From Anaspis maculata (Eukaryota > Arthropoda > Insecta > Coleoptera > Scraptiidae), in NCBI GenBank assembly GCA_949128115.1, contig OX421963.1, positions 51,765,306 to 51,829,305 of the forward strand: a stretch of 64,000 bases of DNA, given 5' to 3'. Positions 32,224 through 43,802 of this stretch are shown here, piece after piece (the stretch's first letter is position 1; each line of letters opens with the position of its first letter). The position numbers and the translations under genes were made by a program. The notes beneath the pieces are model-generated. The model had not been told where the DNA came from. It saw nothing but the letters and a program-made list of their open reading frames with translations, and searched no databases.

Positions 32224-33510
32224 CCCTGTCGGAAATTTCATATAAAAGCCTATTAAAAAAAAGTACATGATTCCTATATGTTCTGTATACGGTTAGTGCA
32301 TTTGCAATTTGTATATAGAAACCTACAGGAATCTTATTTGCTAATTGTATTACACAGCCTATAGAGTCATATGGGGCTCCTATTTGGGAATGCTGATAGA
32401 TTCGACGTGAAATGGAAAAGCCAATACATTTCTATATGGTATTACATATAAACTCCTATTATCAAATAGCACATAGGGAATTGCAAATAGGTCTCTTGCA
32501 TGAATATCACATACGGATCTGTATTATGAATTCCAAATAAAGTCGGAGACAAGCTGCTTCAATGGAGGTATACTCATCCTTTTTTTTGTAATCAATTCCC
32601 TAATCTCCTTCTCACTTTCTAAAAACCGATAAACATGACTTAATGAAAAAGATCCAATGCACTAGTTTAGGTGTTACCTCCCACATGAGTAATTGTGGCT
32701 TGAAGATATTCGTTTTCGAATTTTACCATATATTTCTTGGAAAAATTACTGTTTTTCTCATCGAATCTCCGTATGTGGGAGGTCGGAACGATACACTTGC
32801 AATTATCCTCGATGAATCTTACGTACGCAAAAATGACGATGACGGCCTTGACAGGGCAGAACTCTCGAATAGGTCTCACTATAAAATAACATTTTGCAAT
32901 GAGCATAAACCAAAGCAAACACAAAAATCAAAGATGCCAAAAAACTAACCGCAATAAAAACTGTTGCACCCTGTTGCACAGTGCACACCAACCACACACG
33001 CTGAGGAAGCACAGAGTCCACAAAGCGGAAGCACACACGTTTTGACCTGGTTTTGACTTTTGACCGTTAACAAACAAAACCCAAGGGTGACAAAACCGTC
33101 GAGACGCAACGGCGGCATGGGCGGCACAGATACTTGATACTTCGGCTTCGGCGAAGTGGCGAAGTAGAGCCGACAGTTGGGAATCTGCATTATCGGCAGT
33201 CCTCGGCAATTCCAAAATAGTTTGATTCTATTTGCATTTCCAAATAGAATTGGATTAGTATATTCCTCATAGGTATTTCCAAATACAATTCTATATGAAT
33301 TTATACGACTTCAGTGTGATGAGAATTTTTCATATAGAGACCTATTACATTTATTTTGTAATTCCAAATAAAGGATTAATATTTACTTGTTCATATAAAA
33401 GCCTGTAAGCTCAATAACATATAGAATTAACCCTTCATATAGATTCCTATGAGTTCAGATAGAAACATATGGGGAGCAAATACAATTTCTATATGGCATT
33501 TCTAACAGGG
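32224..33510. mobile_element. 1.29 kb TIR element with subterminal repeat arrays
   Basis: Ends CCCTGTCGGAAATTTCATAT and ATATGGCATTTCTAACAGGG are imperfect inverted copies, bounded by TA on both sides. About 350 bp inside each end is filled with degenerate copies, in both orientations, of a motif like CATATARANNCCTAT. The middle (about 32600-33200) has open frames on both strands with no transposase motif, so the element is probably non-autonomous. Confidence 0.75.
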
Positions 33511-34615
33511 TAGTCTGCTATGAAACAACAATAGACCATATTAATTATTCTCACTTTCCCCTTCCACTAGTCATTTGTAAGTTAGGTATGTGCCTGTGAC
33601 CATGCGCACTGCAGTAGAAGATCTCGCGCGCCACAGCATGCATAGAAAACGGAACTTTGCTTCGCTGTCAGAATTTACGATTTCAAGGTGTTTTCTTGAT
33701 TCTTGGGACGTTTTAACCTTTTTAACCATACTTTTACGTGACGGCTGACGCTCGGTTCGCTTTCAAGCGCTGTCAAAATTCTCGTTAGCGGAAGTTGTGC
33801 AAAAAAATATGGCGGGTAATTTGAAATTGTTTTGGATTCAAAAACCTCATTCTAAATTGCTTCGCATAAACTTCACAGCAAGATTTTCCATTTCATTATG
33901 GTGAAAAGTAGATCAGGTATTTCTTTTCACACACTTGCTATGTTATACATTCGTTGAAATTGTCAATTTGCACCTTGAATTGATCATTTTACAAAGTCAT
34001 ACAACATGCATATTCTTATGGGAGTTTCAACCCAGCACATGTGGCTGTCTCTCTCCCCGATCTGCGACTGCGCTCTGAATAATTAATATGGTCAATTTTC
34101 AACTGAAAACGTAAAGTGGGATGAAACGCGCAACTTACGTAGATGACCAGACATCGGCGCTGCAAGAATGAACGCACAATAAGCGGGCGATATGAATAGT
34201 TAGTGCAATTCATTGTAAACCATCTGTTTGCCACATTAGAAACAGCTGTAGAACAATATTCCCTGAATAATAGGCTGTCCACCTTATATTTTCCGTTTCT
34301 GATATTAACATAATAGTTTACCTCCTGAGTCAGCAGCCTCCTAATAAAGTATTGTCCTGCATTTCAATTTCCCTATTAGGAATTTGCACATGTACCTGCA
34401 ATGCCTCCAGGCGGAAAAACAACGTACACTTATGTGTACATTTTTTAGAAATGAGTTTTTCCATTTTCAGATTCTTGAGTTCAATTAATCTGTTTCGAGC
34501 TGATTTTTTGTGATTTTTTATATAAAAATAAAAATCGATTCAAAAAAGACCGTATGTAATTACCTGAAAGATTAACAAATTGTATAAACTCAATAAATAA
34601 AATAAATAAAACGTA
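33511..34615. other. intergenic, possible CCDC66 leader exon
   Basis: A GC-richer patch at about 33590-33830 ends in ATGGCGG followed by GTAATT, a donor-like site (33809-33815). It could be a first exon for the CCDC66 gene, whose exon at 36130 is preceded by a good acceptor. If joined, the ATG at 33809 would open a 34-codon frame that overlaps the CCDC66 start in another phase. This is speculative. Confidence 0.25.
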
Positions 34616-35741
34616 TTATGCATTCAGCTTTTATTTGCAACAAAGCAGGCGAGCCTAGTTTGACAGAATCCACTCTGTAAAAGCGCTGTCAGTGGAATGC
34701 CACAGTTTAGGTTATGCATTATTTTCTGGGGTTATCGCTTTACTTCAAAATCCAGAACAGTGTTGCAAGTTCATTTCTGATTGATTGAATGTCCGAATGA
34801 CATAGACTATCAACCGCTTGTCATTCTTCAAGCGTAGTGGAGAAGTTCTTCCTCATTCTACATATTATGGAACAAACGAAGTTGTACAGGCGGTGCTATA
34901 CAAAGTGAGAAGAGAAATTTAAGATTTGGCTGTATTTAACAAGGAGGAAGCTGTGTCATGAAAGCCGTGTTTCTTTCAGTCGATAGAGATCGATCTGGTA
35001 CTGGCATCTACCAATAACAATAAAAGTGAAGACCTTCGAATTGAAACGAATGATGGCTCTGGCCTATTAATTTTTATTAGGGTAGGTACTTTTAGAATTA
35101 AGGTACTTGAACTCGGAACATTTCGGACTCCGGAAATTTGTGGAGATAGGTAGGGACTGTCCATCACTTGAGCTCGCAACATGATTGAGCAATAAGCTTC
35201 TTAGTTTCTTTTCAGCCATCCTGTCTGAAACGGACTTTCATCAGCTAGGTCCTCGCTCCGTTTTCATCTTCATTGATTTTTTCATTTCATTACTAGCTTT
35301 ACTGAGCACTGTAGGTAGCTGGCCAAAAAGTACTGAAGAAAGGAGTCTCACAAAATGTGTGTAGGCAGAACAACAGCTTTCACATCTGGCTGATCTTCAA
35401 AAAGATTTTCTCACGTTATTCCAATCTTCCTTCAACCACACCCAAAGATCAAAATCCATCTTACACCAACTGTGTAACTGCTTTGACATCAGAAACTGTC
35501 AGAAACATCAGGCTTTTTTTTAACAAACACACTGAGCACCTACCCTGATGTGAGCACAAAAATTAAGCGGCAAGGGGAAAGACAACATTGCTTCATATCA
35601 GCTGGTATAGCTGACAGAGTATTAACACTGACACTGACTGGCAGCTGTGATAGCTGAAGTGTCTGGGTATTTTTAATTTTAAAAAACGTAAAAACAAAAT
35701 TCCAAGGCCTGCTTTGTTGCAAATAAAAGCTGAATGCATAA
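34616..35741. mobile_element. 1.13 kb TIR element at TA
   Basis: Inverted ends of about 35 bp start TTATGCATTCAGCTTTTATT and are bounded by TA at 34614-34615 and 35742-35743. The interior has short frames on both strands without a recognised transposase motif, which suggests a non-autonomous Tc1/mariner-type element. Confidence 0.85.
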
Positions 35742-36190
35742 TATGTGTATTTCGCTTTGAGATTTTGAGGTATACCTACCTATGTGTTATTATCAATATA
35801 AATTTTGATTATTTAACCGAAAGAGACCACATGTTGTCACTTACGGCTTATTTGTCTATTCATCTGTAACAATCTCTCTTTGTGATAATATAATCGCCAT
35901 CACGTATGCACCACCTCCGATTTGCCACTTTGCCGGTATGAAATGAAGTAATTTATTGTTAGGCCTGGTGCCCGGAACAGCAATCCAGTTTAAGTACAGG
36001 TCCATGGGTGTAGGCCCATTATTTGCGTTCTTTGAAGTTTTGGCACAACTAATTTCATTGTATGAGTATCTTCGATTTAAAAAAGAAAATGTTCTTATTG
36101 TAAGTTAGAATTTTATTTTTTTCTTGTAGCTTCCAATAATATTGAAACAAATAATATTGCCAAGCTGTCGGAACCAATCCCTAAGATGAA

Positions 36191-39100
36191 ATGTCTACCT
36201 ATGTCGACAAACCAGTATCTTTAATAGAAAAGAAAAAGCAACAGTGGGCCAAAGAACGAGGTAAAAATTATAAATTCCGTAGGTAATAATAATGATATTA
36301 CTTACTTACCTATTAAGGACGGTGTTGAATTGGTAAAAGAAGCGTTGCGAAATCAATCCGTGTGGGTTTATTCCTTGACGGATTCTTACCATTTTGGTCT
36401 CTTTTGAAAGCTACAAGGATGTACTTTGGTTTGAGCCCATTTGCATTCCCAAAATCCAAAAATAAATTTTTCAAATGTCAAAATTTTAATTTTTTTTTTT
36501 GGATTTCGGAAATGCCAATGGACTCAAACCAAAGTACATCCTTGTAGCTTTCGAAAAAGACCAAAATGGTAAGAATCCGTCAAGAAATAAACCCACACGG
36601 ATTGATTTCGCAACGCTTATTTCACCAATAAATATGACTCCGTCCTTAATGTAGAAAATTCCAAGAAACAATTTTTGTTTCAATAATTGCATACCTATAT
36701 TATATCTTGCAGAAGAACTAGCACGACTTTCTTCTCCTTGGAATATAAACGAATCACAAAGTTTTGAAGCACCATTTCAAAGGTAATGTTCTAATTGAGA
36801 TTCAGGGTGTTTTCTTTTACATAATTAAAACTATTTTGATCGGTTAAATTATTATAATCCGGGAGGCAGTGAACATTTTTGGTACTTATTTTCTCAGTCA
36901 TCAAATAGATAGGATTGTTCAGTTAGTGATACTAACCATCTATTACTAAGTCTGGCTAAAATTTTCTGATGGGTTAAGACAGAAAATGCCTTAGAAAATT
37001 CAAATGCGTTTCAGTTATTTTCACACTAATGAATGGTTTTACCAACAAGGCGTATGCTAAAGTTGACTAGAAAGGATAGTCTGGTTAATCTCTGGCGGTG
37101 AAAAATATGTCTGCCACGTCAAAAACTAATGTTAAAAAAATTAGTTTTTTTTTCAACAGTTTTTAGTTTTCGAAAAACCATTTGAATTGATCTTTGAATA
37201 ATAAAAATCGGAATAATAAAAATTAGCTCAGATTCGCTTATTATTTTTTAACAACCTGTATCGAGCTGCTGAAAATTGGCTTGGGTAGCTATCTAGCTAT
37301 CTATTTATTATATAGTCTTGCTGGGGATGGCACCCGAATAATATTCAGTGGACTAGCCAAACTATTTTTCTCCTCAAAGTTGTTGAATTTTCACTCACCA
37401 AATGGATTAAAAATAATAGAAATTGATCAGCAATAAAGTTTAAAGGAGTCCCGGGAAGAAAACTACGTTATTTAAAACCTTCCCCATACCGTGACAGGGA
37501 GGGGCAGAATTGTAATTGAATAGGTAATGCTTGCAGTGTTGCAAAAAATATCCATGAAACAATTAAACCGCGATGTCAGTAAAGAAAACGCCCTGTGTAT
37601 GATGGTTCAGATATGAGAATATAGGTCTTCCTTTCAATTTGATAAATAGCGTCATAGTCCAGGAATTGTATACGTTAAAATGGGTGGATAGTGGGCAAAA
37701 ATGAAGTCTGCATGAACGATGCCACTTTTGAGTAAAAGTAGAGGTACCTACTTAATGAAAGAACATCAGTAATAATTTCAGTTTTTTCAAAATATTTTAA
37801 GAAGGATTCACGATACTTGATTAGTGCTTTCAATGACTTCATGGGCATAGAATCAGGATTACGTTTGGTGACTTTCAGATCTTCACCTGTTTCAGTTCTT
37901 GAAATGCAATTTTTTTTCTCTCTCTCACCGTGTATATGCTGCCGGGATAGTTGGTGTGGATGTCTGTAAGTCTCAATCGAAAGAGAATGGTTCAAGTAAG
38001 ACCTACCAAGTGCTATTTCGACATCATAAAATTCGAAGGTCCATATAATTTCTAGCACTTAGCAGACGGATTATTGAAGTGAAACCTCTATTCTCGCGCC
38101 TAGATCACAACACACCACTAACGCAGAACCACACATGGGAGTGGAATTGCTTCATAGCATCAGTGGTTGTAACGAACGCCTGTAACGATGTGCTGTAACG
38201 TTGTTTTGTCTGACCTTGGGGTGACCAGCGTCGTCCCAGGAAATGAAAGAATAAGCTGTTGCAGCGTTCGGTTCTATTTTTTACTAATCGCCCACACTGG
38301 ACTGCTCTTCGTGTTGTCGTACTGTTGGCCCGACAAGAATGGCTCTCGACTTGGCTTGAATAGATTCGAGCGGATGTGATTTATTATAGGGATAGGGAGG
38401 TATATTCAGGGCCAGGCCTAGCAGGCGTGCAGTGCGTTCCGGAGCGCAGGCGAGTACGGCAGGCGGCAAGTCATAGGGGCGGTAATACACACATGGCATT
38501 TATCTAGGGATATTGACTTTTTCTTCAAATTCAACGGAATTGGGAGCCAAAAAGACTTCTCCAAGTAGTTTTTCCACGATTAGTCAAATAGTAGGGATGA
38601 TATATGTAATGTAAGTGAATGACGGTTAAAGTAAAGTCGAAAACAGCTGAAGACAAAAATTTAACATTCAACATTTTTTACTTTATTCAACTCAAATGGA
38701 CGGTTCAATACAAAGTGTGGCCCCCTCAACTAGTCACCAACGCTTTGCATCGATTTGGCATACTTAATGTCAAATGGTCGAGATTTTCTTGTGGGATTTC
38801 TTCCCAAGCTTGTCGTAAGGCCTTAAACAGTTGTTGATGGTCATGATATTCGGCATCACCCCGCAGAACCCTTCACTGGAGCATGTCTCATGCATGTGTA
38901 ATGGAGCTTATGCCAGGACTTTGCGCGGGCCATAGCAGAACGGTTTTTTCATGTTCATCGAGAAAATCCCTAACGACTCTCCCCGTATGAGACCGTGCCT
39001 TGTCTTCTTGGAGGACAAAATTTCCGCCACCTTTTGCTGCAACCGGGAGGACAAAATCTTGTAAAATCTGGTCACGATACTGAATTCCCGTCATAATGTC

Positions 39101-42100
39101 CTCCACCAAAACCCGTGGAGTCCTTATGTCTAGCGCTATCCCGGCCCATATCATGACGGTGCCACCCCGGAGACTGTGCACCTCCTGGACATTCCTCAAC
39201 TGATTGATGTTGCCAGGTCGCCTCCACACACGAACTCGTCTCGAATCCGGACGAATCCCAAACCGAGATTCATCTGTGAAGAGGACCTGACCCCAATCTT
39301 CATTCTGCCAATTGTGATCTGCCCGCGCCCAGTCCAATCTGTTTGCGCGATTGCCTCGTGTTAGGGGCTAACATCTTAGCGGCCGTCGGGACCTCAATTG
39401 GACTTCGTGTAACCTGTTATCAACGGTTCGCCTTGAAACCATCACTCCATGCACCTGTGCCAGCTGATTTTACAGTTGTGATGCCGTTGAAGTAGTCACT
39501 CTCCGGGCCGTCAATTGTATGTAGCGGTCTTGTGCTGGAGTAATTGAGCGTAGTCGCCATCAGTGTCTCTTCCTTACATTTCCAGTGAGTTGAAAATGCG
39601 ACCAGAGCCGCGAGATCACTCTCTGGGTGGTTCTCAGAATCCTCGCTACCTCCGTCTGTCTTTGGCCAATCTACAGCATGCCAACAGCTAGTAGCATGCG
39701 TCTCCTTGATTCAGTTATCGCCTTGACATGGTTCTCAAACACCAACTGACCCAATTTGAGGCGACGCTTGAGAAAAAAATTAGTTCTTACCTGAATTCGA
39801 AACTTTGAAAATTGTTGAAAAACTTTAAAAACTTGATTTGTTTGTTTTTCTAAATTTATTTTCGTTGTCAAGGTCATTTTCAACTACTTTTATGAAAGCG
39901 GGTCATTCCAGGAATGTTACTATTCAATTTGGAAAAAATCGCCCTGAAAATTCTCTAAAATTTTCAAAATTTAAAAAATATCCCTAGATAAATGCCATGT
40001 GTGTATAATAATTAAGTTGAATTTCGAAGGATTCTTTTCATTCCCGCATTTGGTGGGGCTCTCCACTGCCGAGCGCAGCGAGAAAAGAAATAAAAGAAAT
40101 CTAATCGTGAAAAAATCATGTCGAAAGTACTCTGCCCTTTGAGTGACTAATAATAATAATAATAAGATTAATAATAAGAAAAACAAGATGATACCAACCG
40201 TGAAGGAGCGGAGCGGGAGTACGAAAAGAACACCTTCTTCGAACGTTGTTTGCTGATTGATTCATATGTATAGAAGTTTCACTTCTTCCGAGGGTGACTA
40301 TATGGTCACGCACTCACGTTTTTTTTTTCACTTTTCTTGCATTTTGAAATGGAAATAGTGGGTACATGCGAGTTGCGAGGACCTTTTAGAACATCAAATT
40401 TCGAACAATTTTTCATCGAATACTTTTATTCCAAAGGTCACCGTTCACAAGATAAACTTTAAAAACTGCCCCTCGAGTTCTTTCCAATGTCACAGAAACG
40501 GAAGCACACCCTGTCTGAATCCTTGAGGACTTTTACTACGTTAAACAATAAAACATGCTTTACAATCCCCCTGAGTTTATTTTTGCCCGTTAGTTTTGCT
40601 ATAATTCCTGGACTACATAAAGCAAGTAAAAATCAATATAAATTTAACGTCAGGAACATGACGCGTGGTTTATTTCTTGCATATTATTCTGATTAGACCA
40701 TAAACTACATTTTGCTGCTAGGCTCTGGCATCCTCAAACGCGTCCTAAATTCTCGTCCCTGAAAGTTTTGACAAATAAACAGCAGAATCGTCGCGTGACA
40801 ACACGAAATTAGCATACGTACACATTCTTCCCGCAGAATTAAATATGTTTCCAAGCTCGCAACGCTGGCGAACAACGAACAGTTCTTCCGCAAAGACTGC
40901 ACTTCCAGCACCAGGAGGTCCAGCCTACCACCCCTATACAAAAATCAATACAACTCTATCGACAGAGATAAAGAAATGGGGGGTGAAACTTCTGGTTACG
41001 GCAGTGACAATCCGCACCAGTCTATCGAAAACATTCAATCGATTCCTAACTCTTGGAATTCCGGTTACGAATCTTCGTCGAGCTACAAGGACGACAACAG
41101 GCCCAAGTGGAAGGACAAAACACCGGGCGGCAAATTCTGGGACGCGAAAGAAAACGATCCGCCTAATTGGGTTAAAAGAGGTCTTCAAAGAGACGAAGAG
41201 ATCGTAGTCTCCAACACTTCGCCGGCGGAGTCTCCGCAACAGGACTACGGGTTAGAACACGAGAGGCCGTGTACCAGCTCGACAACTTCTCACAACAACC
41301 GGTAGGTATTGCAGTGTTTGTTTGGGGTGAATTCGAAGAACGAAAAATCCGCATAGTACCTAGACCGCTAGGATTATAGTCACTTCAATGAGTTTTATTT
41401 GTCGTTTCTGTTTTGATTCACATTCACACCCAATACAACAGCCACAATAAGTTTAGAACTGTTTCTTTCATTTTTATTCCGTTTATCCCTCGGCTTATCC
41501 GTTTGCTTTCCTTTTTTATTCCTAATACAAACTGATCCCGAAAGGTCGAATCATAACTGTACTACGGCATGTAAATTTTTTTATGAAACCCACAAAAGAA
41601 AAATTCTTCGGCTTTTATTTTCCAAGTTACGAAGGGTCCGTCGTCCTTGAAGGATCTTCGAACCCTTCTATTTAGTTTTGTTAGGTACCTACTTCAAAAT
41701 ATTTCAGTGAACTGTTGGTCTGTACTCTGTTGGTCACTGATCGCCAAGAATTATGGGAAACAAATATGAACCACACTGGATGTGCATTGAATTTCTGTTT
41801 TCTATACAAGGTGAGTCAGAAACCTCGAAAAATATTTTTCATTAATAATGTATTTCTCCAAGAGGACTTTTTTGATAAATTGGATTTTTCGACTCACCAC
41901 GCCCCCTGTGTAGTAAATGAGAATCCATTATAATACACTTCAGTAGATGATATTTTGAATTCATAATTCTGCCACCAACACTTAACCAAAAACGTTTGAA
42001 ATAACGAAACTAGAACGATTCAAAGACCACCCTTTGACCATTCATAGCTTTAAAAATTAAAATTAAAGTCAAGGAATTGTTTCATTATTTTTTATGGACT

Positions 42101-43698
42101 TCATAAAAGATTCCCTATACCGTAGTAGGTACCTATTGTTTTGATACGACCTTTCGGGATTACCGTGTAGGTACCACCGTCCCTAATTTTTTTTACGTAC
42201 AATTATTATCTATTGTTCAAATTGTAGTTCCTACATCCGAGGTCAAAACATTCCAGTAGACCATGCAGAACTAGCCGAAAGAGAGCGCAGACGTCAAATA
42301 GCTTTAGCCCATCAAGAGGCGATCAGACAACAACTGGAGGAACGAGAACGCATCAAGCGAGAAGAGAAAGCAAAACGAATCAAAGAAGAACAAGAGGAAG
42401 AGCTGAGGATCGAACGTGAACAAGAAATTGAACGGCAGAGAAAAGAAAACGAATTCCGAATTCTACAAGAGAAACAAGAACGAGAGAGGAAACGGAAGGA
42501 AGCCCTCAAGGAAGCACTGGAAATTGCCGAGAAAGAAGCGAAATTGGAGAAGATGAGATTGAAGAACAAGAACAACGCTGAAGAAGATACGAACCTGGAG
42601 AAAAACGTGGACAAGGACTTGGACAAGAACATCCACAATAACATAGAAAAAGAGAAAGTCGAGAATGAACAGAAACAGAAAATATTAGCCTCACCGAGAC
42701 AAGAGATTATCAACAATGACCTGAGAAGTACAGAGCAGGCCAAAGCTTCAAGCCCGAGACCTTCGACACCAAATGCCGGAAAAATTAGTAATTCTGAAAA
42801 AAGTAACAATTCCGAAAAGAATAATAATTCTGAGAGCATAGCACCGGCTTCACTTCTCTCGCAGTTTTTTACTCCGAGAGAAAATGTACCAATAGTTCTG
42901 CATGCTTCTAATCTAGAAGCGTTACATAACATGCAATACGCTGTGCTAATGACTGGAATGGGTAGTCCAGGGACGCCTTCAATTCCCATAGCCATTCCCA
43001 TGTCTATGCCGTCTGCTAATAACACGCCAAGGACTGAAAATCGAATTTTGACTCCGACTCAGTACAGGAACAAAACTAAAAGTGTGTGCGATATTGGGAC
43101 TCAAACGGAAGACTTTGACAGTAACAACAATCAAAGGTTCATCAGAGAGAAGCTCAATAATCTCCCACTGAATTACGACAACAGGAACAGAAAAGAGAGT
43201 AAAAGGGCCAGAAGTGAGGAAGAGAGACCGAAATGGGGTGCCAACAGGCCGCCAACTAGGTATCTGAAGCAAAGCGAGAAAGATCCGTTTTTCCAAAGAC
43301 GTAAGCCCAGACAAAAGCGAAACGATTCCAGCGACGAAAGCCAAACCGGAAGTCCTAGAGGCTACCGAAAGCAGTACTCGGACAGGAAACATACCAGGTC
43401 ACTTTGGAGGAAAAAAGAGCATTACTTTACGCGAAATAATGTTAGAATGTATCAAACTGAACTGGTCCCATTGGAAAGTGACAAAGACCAAATCTATTAC
43501 AAACCGACTTGCGAGTGTTGTTGTAAATGTAGCAAAGTAGACATTTTGAGGATTGAAGAGAACAACTCACCTCGAAAACTTTACTTGCCAGACTGTAACG
43601 ATAATTCCATAGAAAACTCGAGTTATTTACTAGGAAAGGAGTGGGAAAGCAGAACGCCCAGTCTGTCTTCTTCAACTCGGAATACCGAAAATTTGTAA
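36191..43698 (+). CDS. CCDC66: CCDC66 orthologue, centrosome/cilium protein
   Basis: In vertebrates CCDC66 is a microtubule-binding protein of centrosomes, centriolar satellites and cilia. Four coding exons join in phase: 36191-36260, 36713-36782, 40837-41301 and 42228-43698, giving 691 residues. Family landmarks in order are VSLIEKKKQQWAKER (N-terminus), a segment with SPWNINE, the conserved block RGQNIPVDHAELAERERRRQ (about 206), a long charged coiled coil to about residue 310, TQTEDF (about 494) and WGANRPPTRYLKQSEK (about 538). A cysteine cluster (CECCCKCSK, about 630) near the C-terminus is unusual. The chosen ATG follows an in-frame TAA and sits in an exon whose acceptor is at 36129, so the leader is probably spliced. 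Introns 1 and 3 contain a MITE and a Tc1 element. Confidence 0.93.
36317..36645. mobile_element. palindromic MITE in CCDC66 intron 1
   Basis: Starts GGACGG and ends CCGTCC, flanked on both sides by TTAA. The arms are long inverted repeats including AATCCGTGTGGGTTTAT and GTACTTTGGTTTGAG. A truncated copy lies at 10760-10990. The TTAA or TTA duplication suggests a piggyBac- or Harbinger-type mobiliser. Confidence 0.85.
36783..38487. other. CCDC66 intron 3, 5' part
   Basis: AT-rich intron DNA. A 127-codon minus-strand frame at 37675-38058 has no recognised motif and is not annotated as a gene. Confidence 0.4.
38488..40003 (-). mobile_element. Tc1-like transposon in CCDC66 intron 3
   Basis: Inverted ends CACACATGGCATTTATCTAG and the complement are bounded by TA at 38486-38487 and 40004-40005. 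The size of 1.5 kb and a degenerate transposase on the minus strand, opposite to CCDC66, are typical for Tc1. Confidence 0.88.
38705..39720 (-). pseudogene. Tc1-like transposase, disabled
   Basis: Segments in family order are TEVARILRTTQRVISRLWSH (helix-turn-helix), VSRRTVDNRLHEVQLRSRRP, LDWARADHNWQNEDWGQVLF and TDESRFGIRPDSRRVRVWRR, followed by the block LQEDKARSHTGRVVRDFLDE. The C-terminus reads AWEEIPQENLDHLTLSMPNR and ends GGHTLY. Residue changes have decayed the second catalytic block (EDKARSH for the usual QDNARPH) and the Glu block (SPGISSITH for SPDLSPIEH). Several stops and frameshifts occur in the N-terminal half. It is inactive and older than the Tc1 copy near 4 kb. Confidence 0.85.
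41302..42227. other. CCDC66 last intron
   Basis: AT-rich intron sequence with a weak inverted repeat near 41808-41905 (GGTGAGTC and GACTCACC). I see nothing else. Confidence 0.4.
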
Positions 43699-43802
43699 AA
43701 ATGTCAATTTTTATACAGTTGTTAAAAAAGTGTAGACTTGTTTTTATATATTATGGCTAAGAAATCACATCATAATTGTTTTATTGAAAATGTACAGGAA
43801 TC

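Noticed and set aside
37675..38058. 127-codon minus-strand frame in CCDC66 intron 3
   Set aside because: No recognised motif, no matching splice partners, and it lies in AT-rich intron DNA. Length alone is not enough.
42312..43025. 237-codon minus-strand frame over CCDC66
   Set aside because: Antisense of the Lys/Glu-rich coiled coil, which gives artificial Ser/Phe/Leu runs that mimic membrane segments.
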